64,000 bases of DNA from Verrucomicrobiaceae bacterium UBA2429 (GCA_002343505.1 DDQZ01000056.1:7004-71003); one strand, 5' to 3'. Shown: positions 27,223 to 37,071, counted from the first letter of the stretch. Notes: generated from the sequence alone by a model not told the origin. Program-made: numbers and translations.

Positions 27223-28788
27223 TCACTGGGCAGTCTCGAGCCTCGGGAAAAGCGGCGCCGGCGTTCCAAGCTGATGCCCCTCCTGGAGCAAGCCCCATTT
27301 CAGATCTCCCAATTCGAAACTCTGAGGCATGGCCCAGCCGATCTGGGCGCGGGCTGCCTGCATCGCCGCGGGCATCACGGGATCAAGCAGCACGCTCACA
27401 TGGGTGAGGGCCTCGGCCAGATGATAGAGAACGCTGTCGAGACGCGCGGCCTGGGCCGGGTCTTTGGCGAGCGAAAAGGGCTTGGTGCTGTCCACATAGG
27501 CGTTCGCGTGCGTGACGATTTTCCACGCGGCGGCGATGCCGTCATGGATGGCCCAGCCGTCCATCGCGGACGAATACGCGGGCAGCGCCCCGGCCACGGT
27601 CTGGCGCAGCGCCTGGTTTTCGGCGTCGTCATAGCCGCCCGGCGCGAGTTTCCCGGCGCGGTATTTGTGCGCCATGTTCAGGCTGCGGTTGAGCAGGTTC
27701 CCGAGACCGCCGGCGAGCTCCTTGTTGTAGCTCATGATGATGCGCTCCTCGCTGAAGTCGGCGTCCTGGCCGGTGGCGATGTCGCGCATCAGGTAGTAGC
27801 GCAGGCCGTCGGGCGTGAAGACGCCGGCGAGGTGGTCGGGATCAATGACATTGCCGAGGCTTTTGCTCATCTTGGCGCCTTTGATGTTCCACCAGCCATG
27901 CACGATGAGGCGCGGCATTTGCCCGTCGGTGAAGCCGAGCGCGCGCAGCATCGTGGTCCAGTAAAGCGCGTGCGGGGGAAAGAGGATGTCCTTGCCGATG
28001 ACCTGCGCCTCGGCGGGCCAGAGCTTCGAAAAATCCGGCAGCCCCTCATTGCCGCACTCCTCCGCCAGATAACCGGCGAAGCTGATGTAGTTCGTCAGAG
28101 CGTCGAACCACACATAGTTGACGAATTTCTCGTCAAAGGGCAGCGGGATGCCCCAGCTCAGTCGCTCCACCGGGCGGGAGATGCACAGGTCCTGCGGCTC
28201 GCCTTCGAGAGCGTTCAGCACGTCCTTGGCGCGGTTGGCGGGGAAAATGAAATCCGGGTGGCTGCGAATGAAGCCCTTCAGCCATTCGACGTGCTCGCTG
28301 AGTTTGAAGTACCAGTTTTCCTCCCGGAGTTCGACGACCTCGCCCCATTCCTCGCCGAAGCTGCCGTCGGGGCCGCGTTCCTTGTCGGTAAGGAACTGCT
28401 CCTGGCGCACGCTGTAGAAGCCGGTGTGGCTCTTTTTGTAGAGCTGGCCGGCGTCATGCAGCTTTTGCAGGATGGCTTGAACCACGCGCTTGTGGCGCTC
28501 GTCCACGGTGGCGGCCCAGCCGTCGTAGCGCACGCCGAGCTTTTCCCAAAGCGCTGTGAAGTGTCCGGTGACGCCCTCGACGAACTGTTGCGGTGTCAGC
28601 CCTTCTTTTTCGGCGCTCTTCTGCACCTTTTGCCCGTGCTGGTCCACGCCGGTAAGGAAGTAAACTTCGCGCCCGTTCAACCGCTGAAAGCGCGCCATCA
28701 CATCCGCCAGCACCTTCTCATAAGCATGGCCGATGTGCGGGCGGCCGTTGGTGTAGTCAATCGCGGTGGTGATGAAATAAGGCTTCAC
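27223..28788 (-). CDS. metG: Methionyl-tRNA synthetase
   Basis: MetG charges tRNA-Met. The GTG at 28786-28788 is used because KPYFITTAIDYTNGRPHIGHAY starts exactly as in the family; upstream codons look non-coding. Class I signatures are PHIGH (17-21) and KMSKS (306-310). The 521-residue length fits the short form without the C-terminal tRNA-binding domain. No CxxC zinc knuckle is visible in the connective peptide (FYSVRQEQFLTDKE), as in zinc-free MetRS types. The 199-base gap to the sigma gene and the 175-base divergent gap upstream hold no other gene. Confidence 0.95.
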   Translation of the reverse strand: MKPYFITTAIDYTNGRPHIGHAYEKVLADVMARFQRLNGREVYFLTGVDQHGQKVQKSAEKEGLTPQQFVEGVTGHFTALWEKLGVRYDGWAATVDERHKRVVQAILQKLHDAGQLYKKSHTGFYSVRQEQFLTDKERGPDGSFGEEWGEVVELREENWYFKLSEHVEWLKGFIRSHPDFIFPANRAKDVLNALEGEPQDLCISRPVERLSWGIPLPFDEKFVNYVWFDALTNYISFAGYLAEECGNEGLPDFSKLWPAEAQVIGKDILFPPHALYWTTMLRALGFTDGQMPRLIVHGWWNIKGAKMSKSLGNVIDPDHLAGVFTPDGLRYYLMRDIATGQDADFSEERIIMSYNKELAGGLGNLLNRSLNMAHKYRAGKLAPGGYDDAENQALRQTVAGALPAYSSAMDGWAIHDGIAAAWKIVTHANAYVDSTKPFSLAKDPAQAARLDSVLYHLAEALTHVSVLLDPVMPAAMQAARAQIGWAMPQSFELGDLKWGLLQEGHQLGTPAPLFPRLETAQ

Positions 28789-28963
28789 GGGTGGAAAAAT
28801 GAAAACCAGCCATAACGCGCCCCGCGCGCGTGGCAACCGCGGTTTCCTCCATCCGGCAGGCGGAATGCCATTGAAGCCATCCGCACGAGAAGCTTGCCGC
28901 CTGGCGGGGGCACGCGCTATCATGGGATCCTCCCCCAACCTTTTGCCTTTTTAAAATCCGTCC

Positions 28964-30790
28964 GTGCCAGCCCCTCCGACGATTGATCCAGACGCTCCCG
29001 ACACGCGGAAGCCCCTCCTGCCGCTGCGCCCGGTGGTGGCGCTGTGGCACCTGCTGCTGCCGCCGACGCAGGCGCACGCGGACCGGCAGACCAGAAAAGC
29101 GCGCTGGATCGCCGGCGGCGTGGTGGCGGCGCTGGCGCTGGGTGTGGCCGGACTCGGCTTCGCCTACGCGCGGCCTTTGAAGGACACCTACAAGAACTGG
29201 CGGACGGAGCGCCTGCTTGCCGAGGCGCGCCGGCTGATGGATGACAAGAAGTACTTCAACGCCATCACCAAAGTGCAGCAGGCGGTGAGCCTCTCGCCCT
29301 CAAATGTCAACGCAGTGCGTCTGAACTCGGTCTTTCTCACCGCGATGAAGCGCCCTGAGGCGATCTACTTCCTCGACAAGCTCGACCAACTCGGCGCCAC
29401 GACACTCGACGACCGCAAAACGCGCGTGCAGGCCTACATGAATCTGCACCGCGGCAGGGACGCCTCGGCGCTGATGGAGGAACTGCTGGCGGAGCACGCC
29501 CCGGACGAGGATTTGATGAGGCTGGCCGGCCTGGTCTGGGGCGAGAGCCGGAACAAGGAGCAACTGCTCAAGCCGCTCAAGACCTACGCTGAAAACCACC
29601 CGGAGGACAGCGCGCACAGCCTGCGCCTGGCGCGGGTGCAGACGGAGTCGGTGGACGCGGCGGAGACCGTCGAGGGCATTCGCAGGGCTTGGAGGGTGGC
29701 GGAGGAGGACGGCGAAACCGGGCTGGCGGCCATCGAGTTCCTGGCATCCTTCGAGTCGCTGCCGCCTGACGAGACAGCCAGGCTCATCGAAAGGCTGCGC
29801 AGGCATCCGATGGCCGGGGCGCGGCACCAGGCTGAGGCACTGAAGAGGCAGACACGGCTGGACCCCGCACGCCGCCCCCAGCATGTGCAGGAGGTGCTGA
29901 GCCAGGCGCGGGGAAAGAAGCGCGAGGAACTGGTGCCGCATGTGCGCTGGCTGGTGGATCAAAAGGAGTTCGCCCAGGTGCTGGCGCTGGTCTCCGAGGA
30001 GGAGGCCAAGAGCTACCAGCCGCTGCTGGAAAACTACCTCACCGCCCTGACGATGCTGGGCCGGTTCGACGACCTGGAGCGCCTCGTCGCCGACCCCGGC
30101 GTGAACAAGCTGCTCAATGAGACGATGAAGGCCTTCTACCGCGCGCATCTGGCCTTCGTCACGCGCAAGCCGCCGCGCGAGTTCCGCGAGGCGCTGGTGC
30201 TGGCCCGGGCCGCTGCCGAGGTGGAGAAGCGCGGAGAAATCTGCCTGCGCCTGGCCGAATATGCCGAGGCGCGCGGGCATCCCGACATCGCCCAGGACGC
30301 CTACAGGAGCGCGTCGCAGATGGCCCGCACCGAGCGCGCCGGGCATCTGGGTCTGCTGCGCGCCAGCGCGGCGAACGGGAATACCGCGGTGTTTCTGGAG
30401 TCCGCGCGCGCGGCGGTCGAACGCTGGCCGGATGATCCGCTGTTTGTCGAGCAACTGGCCTACGCCAACCTCATCGTCGGGCATCAGGTCGAGAACTCAA
30501 TCGCCGAACTGAGGCGCCTCTTGGAGCAGCGCCCGGATGATCCCGGACGACTGCTGATGCTGGCTCTGGCGCACTGGCGTCTGCGCGACGCGGGGACCTC
30601 GATCGAAGTGCTGGGCAGGGCTGACGTGGCCGGTCTCACCCCCGGCCAGCGTGCCGTTTACGCGGCGCTGGCCAAAGGCCAGACGGATGAGGAATGGGGA
30701 CGGCGCAGGGCCGAGGCCATCCGCGGCATTGACCGCCAGGCGGCCATGCTGCCGGAGGAGCGCCAGTTCCTTGAACGGGCGCTGCGCTGA
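28964..30790 (+). CDS. Membrane-anchored tetratricopeptide-repeat protein
   Basis: From the GTG at 28964 the 608-residue protein has a cytoplasmic Pro-rich start, one membrane helix (about residues 48-68, IAGGVVAALALGVAGLGFAY), and then helical repeats through to the C-terminus (LLAEARRLMDDKKYFNAITK, ALVLARAAAEVEKRGEICL, LLEQRPDDPGRLLMLALAHW), typical of TPR proteins. It probably forms a protein-binding scaffold on the outer face of the inner membrane. It is divergent from metG and convergent with the NtrC-type gene; its partners are unknown. Confidence 0.75.
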   Translation: MPAPPTIDPDAPDTRKPLLPLRPVVALWHLLLPPTQAHADRQTRKARWIAGGVVAALALGVAGLGFAYARPLKDTYKNWRTERLLAEARRLMDDKKYFNAITKVQQAVSLSPSNVNAVRLNSVFLTAMKRPEAIYFLDKLDQLGATTLDDRKTRVQAYMNLHRGRDASALMEELLAEHAPDEDLMRLAGLVWGESRNKEQLLKPLKTYAENHPEDSAHSLRLARVQTESVDAAETVEGIRRAWRVAEEDGETGLAAIEFLASFESLPPDETARLIERLRRHPMAGARHQAEALKRQTRLDPARRPQHVQEVLSQARGKKREELVPHVRWLVDQKEFAQVLALVSEEEAKSYQPLLENYLTALTMLGRFDDLERLVADPGVNKLLNETMKAFYRAHLAFVTRKPPREFREALVLARAAAEVEKRGEICLRLAEYAEARGHPDIAQDAYRSASQMARTERAGHLGLLRASAANGNTAVFLESARAAVERWPDDPLFVEQLAYANLIVGHQVENSIAELRRLLEQRPDDPGRLLMLALAHWRLRDAGTSIEVLGRADVAGLTPGQRAVYAALAKGQTDEEWGRRRAEAIRGIDRQAAMLPEERQFLERALR

Positions 30791-30814
30791 CCCGGTGCCG
30801 CAGGCAGCGAAAGA

Positions 30815-32248
30815 TCATTTGCCTTTTTTGACGGCCTTCTTCGCCTGACCGTCGTCGAGATGGGCGGCGATGTCGGCGGCGGGGATGCCGAGGAATTTGG
30901 CGGCGCGCGCGGCGTCCTCCTCGAAGTGGCGGTGGGCGATGCGCGCGAGCTCGCGCGTGACCCAGGGCAGAAGCTCGATGTCGGGGCTGGTTTCGGCGAT
31001 GTGGACGAGTCCGTTGAGGGCGTCCCTCATGCGGGTGATGGTGGTGGCGGAGTTGGCGAAACGCGCGCCGGTGCTGCCCAGCGGGATGTCGGAGGGCAGG
31101 AGCACGTCGGAATTGCACAGGGCGCAGGCGCGCTGGATGGTGTTTTCCAGCTCGCGCACGTTTCCAGGCCAGTCGTAGGCTTCGAGCAATGCCAGCGCGT
31201 CCTCGGTGAAGCGCATGACCACGCCCCGGCGCCGCGCGGACTGGCGGCGCAGGAAGAACTCGGCCAGCAGGCGCACATCCTCGCGCCGCTCGCGCAGGGG
31301 CGGGATGTGGATGCGGACGACATTGAGGCGGTAAAAAAGATCCTCGCGGAAGGCGCCCTTGCTGACGGCGGTCTCCAGATCCTTGTGGGTGGCAGCAAGG
31401 ATGCGCACATCGCACTTGAGCACCTGGTTGCTGCCGACGCGGCAGAACTCTCCCTCCTGGAGCACGCGCAGCAGCTTGCTCTGCACAGCCAGGGGCATGT
31501 CGCCAATCTCGTCGAGGAAAAGGGTGCCGCCGTCGCACTGCTCGAAACGGCCCACGCGCTGGTTGACCGCGCCGGTGAAGCTGCCCTTCTCATGGCCGAA
31601 GAGCTCGCTTTCCATGAGGTTGTCCGGGATGGAGGTGATGTTGATGCCGACGAAGTCCTTTTGAGCGCGCTGGCTGAACTTGTGGATGGCGCGGGCGACG
31701 AGCTCCTTGCCGCTGCCGCTCTCGCCGGTGATCATGACGGGCGCGTCGGAGCGCGAGACGCGGCCGATCATTTTGAAGACCTCCTGCATGGCCGAGGAGC
31801 GGCCGATGATGGTCTCCTGGAGGCTGTCCACAGGCGCGTCGGCGGCCTGGGAGCGGGTGACGCGGCGCGCCTCGGAGGAGCTGAGCGCGGTCTCGACGGC
31901 GGTGCGCAGCTCGTAGGTGAGCTTTTCCTTGCCCAGCACATCGTAGGCGCCCAGGCGCATGGCCTCGATGACATGGCTGGTGCTGGCGATGCCGGTGAAG
32001 AGGATGACCATCGCGTTCGGGTCGGTCTGGCGCAGGCGCTTGAGCAGCTCGATGCCGGAGGTGCCTGGCAGGCGCACCTCGGCCAGGACGAGATCGTGCG
32101 GCGTCTTCTGATAATGCGCCAGCGCCTCCTCGGCGCGCTCGACGGCGGTGATGCTGACGTTGGGCGCCTTCAAATGCCCCGCTGCCCAGGACAGGAAGTC
32201 CGGGTCGGTGTCCACGATGAGAATGCGGGTTTCAGGAGCGGCGGCCAT
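30815..32248 (-). CDS. NtrC-family sigma-54-dependent response regulator with atypical receiver
   Basis: The ATG at 32246-32248 gives 477 residues. The N-terminal CheY-like receiver (1-125) keeps the Thr85 and Lys107 positions, but the phospho-acceptor is Glu57 (LVLAEVRLPG) instead of Asp, and one of the paired acidic residues near the start is Thr (VDTD). The central AAA+ domain is intact: Walker A GESGSGKE (175-182), sigma-54 contact loop GSFTGA (222-227, usually GAFTGA), and Walker B GTLFLDEIGD (241-250). The C-terminus has a weak Fis-type HTH (ARAAKFLGIPAADIAAHL). No histidine kinase gene is adjacent. It may be active without phosphorylation. Confidence 0.92.
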   Translation of the reverse strand: MAAAPETRILIVDTDPDFLSWAAGHLKAPNVSITAVERAEEALAHYQKTPHDLVLAEVRLPGTSGIELLKRLRQTDPNAMVILFTGIASTSHVIEAMRLGAYDVLGKEKLTYELRTAVETALSSSEARRVTRSQAADAPVDSLQETIIGRSSAMQEVFKMIGRVSRSDAPVMITGESGSGKELVARAIHKFSQRAQKDFVGINITSIPDNLMESELFGHEKGSFTGAVNQRVGRFEQCDGGTLFLDEIGDMPLAVQSKLLRVLQEGEFCRVGSNQVLKCDVRILAATHKDLETAVSKGAFREDLFYRLNVVRIHIPPLRERREDVRLLAEFFLRRQSARRRGVVMRFTEDALALLEAYDWPGNVRELENTIQRACALCNSDVLLPSDIPLGSTGARFANSATTITRMRDALNGLVHIAETSPDIELLPWVTRELARIAHRHFEEDAARAAKFLGIPAADIAAHLDDGQAKKAVKKGK

Positions 32249-32422
32249 TGATGGAATTTCCACGTTCCTAGATGGTCGGACATGCGCCGTCAATGCCAGT
32301 TCTGGCGACTTTGAAAGAACACGCGGCTCGGAAGCGGGGGGGCGGAAAGGCCTGCGGAGCCCGTGTTTTTTTGGGATTTCACCGGCAGACAACCATTCCA
32401 TGCGTGCCACTATGAACTTCGA

Positions 32423-33778
32423 ATGAACCCGCAGAAACCCTCCAAAAATCCAAAACGGATCATCAGCGGCAACGATGTCAGCCCGCGCAAAAGCATGGGG
32501 CAGAATTTCCTCGTGGACCCTCAGTTGGCGCGCTGGATCGCCGACCAGATCGAGCCGGATGACGCCGCTTTTCTCGTCGAGCCCGGCCCCGGACTCGGCG
32601 CCATGACCGGGCACCTGGAGGGCCGCGCGCGGCATCTGCTGCTCATTGAAAAGGACGACTCACTGGCGCCCCGGCTCGCCGGGCGCTTCGCCGGACGCGC
32701 GGATGTGACCGTGCTGCACGCGGACGCCGCCCGCGTGGACATGCGGCCCTGGTACCGCCACGGTGATGTGCGCGTGATCGGCAACCTGCCCTACTCGGTC
32801 GGGGGCGAGATTTTGAAGATGATGCTGACGCCGCCCACGCCGGTGACGCGCGCGGTCTTCATGCTGCAAAAAGAGGTGTGCCAGCGCATCGCCGCGCGCG
32901 CCGGTCAGGACGGCTGCGGCGCGGTCTCGGTGCTCGTCCAGCGGGACTGGGACGTCGAGTTTCTGCGCGTCGTGCCGCCGGAGGTCTTCCAGCCGCGCCC
33001 GAAAGTGGACAGCGCCGTCATCCGACTCACTCCGCGGGATCCCGCCACACTGCCGGTGTGCGACCGCCGGCTCTTCGACCGGCTCGTGCGTCTCGGCTTC
33101 GGCCAGCGGCGCAAGCAGATGAAAAACCTGCTCCCCGAGCCGCCCGAAGGCTGGCAGGCCCTGGCCGGGGCGCTGGACAAACCGGTGACGATGCGCGCCG
33201 AGGAGCTCTCCCTGGAGGAGTGGGTGCGCCTTTGCCGCTGGTATGAGCAGCGGCTGGAGGCGGACGCCGGGCAGAAGGCCACCGAGATGTTCGACGTGGT
33301 CAACGAGCGCAACGAGGTCACCGGCCAGCTCACCCGCGGCGAGGTCCACGCGCGCGGTCTCCTTCACCGCGCGGTGCATGTCTTTGTCATCAACTCGCGC
33401 GGGGAGGTCTTCCTGCAAAAGCGCTCCCATTTAAAGGATGTCTCGCCCTTGAAATGGGACAGCAGCGCCGCCGGGCATCTCGACGCCGGGGAGAGCTACG
33501 CCGCCTGCGCCATCCGCGAGGTGCGCGAGGAGAATGGCATCGAAATCCACGACACCGAGCTGGCCGCGCTGCTGCCCGCCGGCGCGCACACGGACTTCGA
33601 ATTCGTCGAGCTGCGCATCGCCCGCCACAACGGCCCGATGCGCTGCCCGCCGGAGGAGATCGCCTGCGGCGAGTGGTTCGCACCCGAAGTCATCAGCGAC
33701 TGGGTGGCCGCGCGCCCGCAGGACTTCGCCAGGGGCTTCGTCTCATGCTGGCATGAGTGGATGAGGGCGCGCGCATGA
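32423..33778 (+). CDS. rsmA: RsmA 16S rRNA dimethyladenosine transferase fused to a C-terminal Nudix hydrolase domain
   Basis: Residues 1 to about 278 are KsgA/RsmA, which dimethylates A1518/A1519 of 16S rRNA: SMGQNFLVD, SAM-binding VEPGPGLGAMT (52-62), catalytic NLPY (121-124), and FQPRPKVDSAV. After a short linker (AGQKATEMFDVVNERNEV), residues about 285-451 form a complete Nudix domain with the box G351-x5-E-x7-REVREENG. The linker and domain resemble the YfcD/isopentenyl-isomerase-like Nudix group. The start at 32423 matches RsmA N-termini; an earlier in-frame ATG would lie in AT-rich leader. Single continuous frame, no sign of frameshift. Confidence 0.93.
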   Translation: MNPQKPSKNPKRIISGNDVSPRKSMGQNFLVDPQLARWIADQIEPDDAAFLVEPGPGLGAMTGHLEGRARHLLLIEKDDSLAPRLAGRFAGRADVTVLHADAARVDMRPWYRHGDVRVIGNLPYSVGGEILKMMLTPPTPVTRAVFMLQKEVCQRIAARAGQDGCGAVSVLVQRDWDVEFLRVVPPEVFQPRPKVDSAVIRLTPRDPATLPVCDRRLFDRLVRLGFGQRRKQMKNLLPEPPEGWQALAGALDKPVTMRAEELSLEEWVRLCRWYEQRLEADAGQKATEMFDVVNERNEVTGQLTRGEVHARGLLHRAVHVFVINSRGEVFLQKRSHLKDVSPLKWDSSAAGHLDAGESYAACAIREVREENGIEIHDTELAALLPAGAHTDFEFVELRIARHNGPMRCPPEEIACGEWFAPEVISDWVAARPQDFARGFVSCWHEWMRARA

Positions 33779-33836
33779 AACATGCTGACTGCATTCCCGC
33801 CGGGGCCGCGAATCAAATCCCCCGCCCCGCCGCCGC

Positions 33837-35870
33837 TCACGGCGCGCCCATCACCTCGTCGGCGAGTTTGCCAAACTCCACCTCCCGCTCCGTGCCGATG
33901 GCCTTGTAAGCCTCCCAGCCGAGCTTGTGCGCGCCGGTCTCGGTGATGATGCCGAGGCGCAGGCCGCCCTCCTGCTCCGGCATGTCATGGTAGCGGTGCA
34001 GATGGAAGGCCTCGACGGCCTTGAGCGGGCGGATTTGCCGGAACATGTAAATAAGGCCCGCCACCTGGCGGCGCTGGTCGGCCTCGCTGAGCGTGGGTGT
34101 GTTGAAGCCCTGCTCGGAGAGCAGGATGCCGCGCGGCGCGCCCTGGAAGTGAAAGCGCGGCTGGTCGAGGAAGGCGGGCAGCACGGCGATGTTGCGCGGA
34201 GTGATGAGCGGCGTGTCGAAGTCGTGGGTGAGGCCCTCGTCCTTCCAGGCGTCGGGGTTGCGCAAATCCTGCGGATAGGGGTGATAAGCCACGCCCCACT
34301 CGAAGTCACCCTCCGCGCGCGCCATCTCCGCGAACATCTCCAGCATGTCGCGCACGATGTAGGTGCCGGCGCCGCCGCTCTTGCGCGTCCAGTGGTGGGT
34401 CAGCGAGATGAAGACGCGCGCGTGGGGATCAAAAAGCCGCGCCGTGTGGTGGGTGAGCCGGGCGGAGCGCATGAGGGTCTCCAGATAGCGGGCCAGGGGC
34501 TGCGCGCCCATGTTGGTCCAGGTGGCGGCCTGGTCCACCTCGTTGTGCAGGATCCAGTTGGTCACGCGACCATGGGCGCCGTCCTCGCGCGACCAGCGCT
34601 CGGCCATGAGATGCAGCACGGCGCGATACAAGCGCGCCGGGGTCTCGGCGGAGAGATTGGGGATGGAGTAAATGCCGCGCGGCTCGGCCTCGGGATGCAC
34701 CATGGGGCTGCGCGGCGCGCCATCCGCGGCGCGCCCGTTGGAGACGAGCAGGATGGCGCTGGCGATGACCTGCTTTTCCGCGAGCAGGCGCAGGGTGGTA
34801 TCGTGCCCCAGAAGCGCGCGCTCATTTTTATAATAGACGCGCCCCTCGAACTCCCAGGGCTCCCAGCCGGGCGCGGGCGCGGCGCGCAGGAGGCTGCTGA
34901 CCACGATGTTGACGGTGGCGTGGCGGATGCCGAGATCGAAGATCTCATGCCCGGCGTCACTCAGCGGCGGCACGCCGATGCCTTTCTGGTGCGGCGCCTC
35001 AAGGCGCGGCAGCGCGCGCGCCACGGCGGGTCCGATCACGCCGGGCCAAGCGGCGGCGGAAAGCCAGCGCCCGTCCGCGTCCGCCAGCCGCCAGCGCCAC
35101 ACGGCGCGATCGCGTGGTGAGCCAGCAGAGAGACGCGGCACCTCGACGCGGAAGCGTCCGCCGGGGCCGGGCTGGACCTCGACCTCCACCACGCCAGCGC
35201 CAGCCTGGTGGGAGGGCGTCTCTGGCGGGATGGGCACCAGCCGCGCGGGCGCGGGCGCGCTGCCGGCGAGCGTGATGACCCGCGCGCCGACATGCACGGT
35301 CTCGATGCGCGCGGGGCGCTCGGCGCGCAGGTCGGCGAGGATGGCGGCGGCGTCCGCCTCGCGCGCGGCCAGCGTTTGATCCCGCTCCGCAGCCAGGCGC
35401 GCCTCTGCGGCGGTGGGGGCGCGCAAGCGCAGATGGCGCAAGCGCAGGAGGCTCTCCGCCGCGCCATTGAGGGCGAAATGGAAACGCATCTCCGGGTGGC
35501 CGGCGGCGGGTGGTGGGTCGAGCCGGGAGAGGTCAAAAACGAGCGGCTGCCACGCCTCGGCGATGCCGGTCTGGCGCGCCTCGGCCACGACCATGTCCCC
35601 CCCCTGGGCGCGGTAGCGCAGCACCACGGATTCGAGTCCGGAGGGGGCGAAGTAGTCCAGCGCCAGGATGCTTTGCCGGGCGGGGTCATAGCCGGCGGGT
35701 ACGACGGCTGTCCAGAAGTGCGGGTGGCCGCCGCCGAGCCTGATCTCCAGGGTCGAGTCAGGCAGCGCCTGGAGCGCCAGGTCCCGGTGCGGGCCGTGCG
35801 CCAGCGGGATCTCCGGCGCGGCAGCGGCGGCCAGCGGCAGGAGCGCTGCAAAAAGGGCGTGCCGGAGCAT
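33837..35870 (-). CDS. Secreted DUF5722-type glycoside-hydrolase-like protein
   Basis: The 677-residue protein has a Sec signal (MLRHALFAALLPLAAAAAPE), an N-terminal carbohydrate-binding-like beta region (to about residue 260) and a C-terminal TIM-barrel-like part. In the latter I see HATVNIVVSSLL, WILHNEVDQAATWTNMG, VFISLTHHWTRK, WGVAYHPYPQDL and ILLSEQGFNT, a pattern matching DUF5722 proteins, which are distantly related to glycoside hydrolases. The Glu in HNEV and the Glu in LSEQG would be the catalytic pair (inference). It is 24 bases downstream of the DUF3500 gene and probably co-transcribed. Confidence 0.8.
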   Translation of the reverse strand: MLRHALFAALLPLAAAAAPEIPLAHGPHRDLALQALPDSTLEIRLGGGHPHFWTAVVPAGYDPARQSILALDYFAPSGLESVVLRYRAQGGDMVVAEARQTGIAEAWQPLVFDLSRLDPPPAAGHPEMRFHFALNGAAESLLRLRHLRLRAPTAAEARLAAERDQTLAAREADAAAILADLRAERPARIETVHVGARVITLAGSAPAPARLVPIPPETPSHQAGAGVVEVEVQPGPGGRFRVEVPRLSAGSPRDRAVWRWRLADADGRWLSAAAWPGVIGPAVARALPRLEAPHQKGIGVPPLSDAGHEIFDLGIRHATVNIVVSSLLRAAPAPGWEPWEFEGRVYYKNERALLGHDTTLRLLAEKQVIASAILLVSNGRAADGAPRSPMVHPEAEPRGIYSIPNLSAETPARLYRAVLHLMAERWSREDGAHGRVTNWILHNEVDQAATWTNMGAQPLARYLETLMRSARLTHHTARLFDPHARVFISLTHHWTRKSGGAGTYIVRDMLEMFAEMARAEGDFEWGVAYHPYPQDLRNPDAWKDEGLTHDFDTPLITPRNIAVLPAFLDQPRFHFQGAPRGILLSEQGFNTPTLSEADQRRQVAGLIYMFRQIRPLKAVEAFHLHRYHDMPEQEGGLRLGIITETGAHKLGWEAYKAIGTEREVEFGKLADEVMGAP

Positions 35871-35894
35871 GGGCGGGCATCAGTTCCTGCCGCT

Positions 35895-36941
35895 TCACTT
35901 CTTGCCGTGCTGCTCGCGGTGGTGCTCGCCCAGCAGGTCGCGGCCGAAGTCACCGTCGAAGCTGCGGAAGACGCTGTGCGGGTGGTTGGCCTCGCCCTGC
36001 ACATTGTCGTACTCAATGAGGAAGGTCGCGCCCTGCACGCGGTAATAGTGCGGCTCCCCGCGCTCCCTGCCGCCGGCCCAGCCGAAAAAGACAGGGCCGT
36101 TTTTGCCGATCTCATCCCACGTCTCCTGGGCGATCTCCGGGCGCACGCGGCCCAGATACTCCTGGATGATCTCGTTGAGCTTGGCCTTTTGCGCGTCAGT
36201 CATCTCCGCCGCGCTGAGGCCGTCCGGCTTCAGCGGGTCCACGCGCTGCTCGGCGGCGGTGAGCATTTCCTTCGGCGCCACATCCGCCACCACGGCTTTT
36301 TGGAATTGCTCCCCGGTGAGCGACTTCACCAGTTCGCGGCCCAGGTCTTCCTCCCTGCCCAGCACGCGCAATCCTGTCAGCGGCCCCTGGCGCAGCTCGC
36401 CGGGGTTGCTGCCCATGAAGGCGGGCGTGGCGCGCAGGAGCCGGCCGTCTTTGATGGTGAAATTCAGCGACAGGTGGTGGCCCTCGATGCGCCAGCCCCA
36501 GGCGCCCTTCACATCCGGCGTGCCGAAGATGCTGACGAAGTACTTCTCCGGATCGCGCCGCTCGCGCACCGCCGCGCGCTTGGACTCGTCCGCGCCCTCG
36601 ATCTGGTAAAGCACCTCCTCCAGGCTCATGATCGTGGCCGCCTTCGCGGAGCCGCGAAAGCCCAGGCCCGTGTTCATCAGCGCGTGCGCCAGCAGCCGCT
36701 GCTGGGGCGTCATGTCCTTCATGGGCAGGCCGTTGCGCTCGCGCGGGATGAAGTGCCAGTTGACGCGCTCCGCGTCCTCGAAGGCGAAAGTGGCGCGCGT
36801 CTTCTGCTCCGGTGAAAGCGAGGCGAGGAACACTGCGGCCACCTGGGCCATCTGCGCGCCCGCCTCATGAGCCCCCAGGCGATGGGCTGGGGCGGCGAAC
36901 GGGGAAAGAAGGACGAGAGTGGAAAGAAGATGGCGGATCAT
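35895..36941 (-). CDS. Secreted DUF3500 protein
   Basis: The 348-residue product has a signal peptide (MIRHLLSTLVLLSPFAAPA) and the DUF3500 pattern: LSPEQKTRATFAFEDAERVNWHFIPRERNGLPMKD split over the first third, then LMNTGLGFRGSAKA, FGTPDVKGAWGWRIEGHHLSLNF and HYYRVQGATFLIEYDNVQ. The biochemical role of this family is not established. It is the first gene of a two-gene minus-strand unit with the DUF5722 gene, and is divergent from the secretion operon. Confidence 0.88.
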   Translation of the reverse strand: MIRHLLSTLVLLSPFAAPAHRLGAHEAGAQMAQVAAVFLASLSPEQKTRATFAFEDAERVNWHFIPRERNGLPMKDMTPQQRLLAHALMNTGLGFRGSAKAATIMSLEEVLYQIEGADESKRAAVRERRDPEKYFVSIFGTPDVKGAWGWRIEGHHLSLNFTIKDGRLLRATPAFMGSNPGELRQGPLTGLRVLGREEDLGRELVKSLTGEQFQKAVVADVAPKEMLTAAEQRVDPLKPDGLSAAEMTDAQKAKLNEIIQEYLGRVRPEIAQETWDEIGKNGPVFFGWAGGRERGEPHYYRVQGATFLIEYDNVQGEANHPHSVFRSFDGDFGRDLLGEHHREQHGKK

Positions 36942-37071
36942 GGCAGGGGCGGAGTGGAGATAGCGAACGTGGCAAGAAGGGCGCGTTTGTCATGCGTCAA
37001 GAGAATGCGGCCAGGCGAACGGAGCGTGCCGGGGAAGAAAACTTTCTCGCAACTTTGCAGCGGGGATGATT

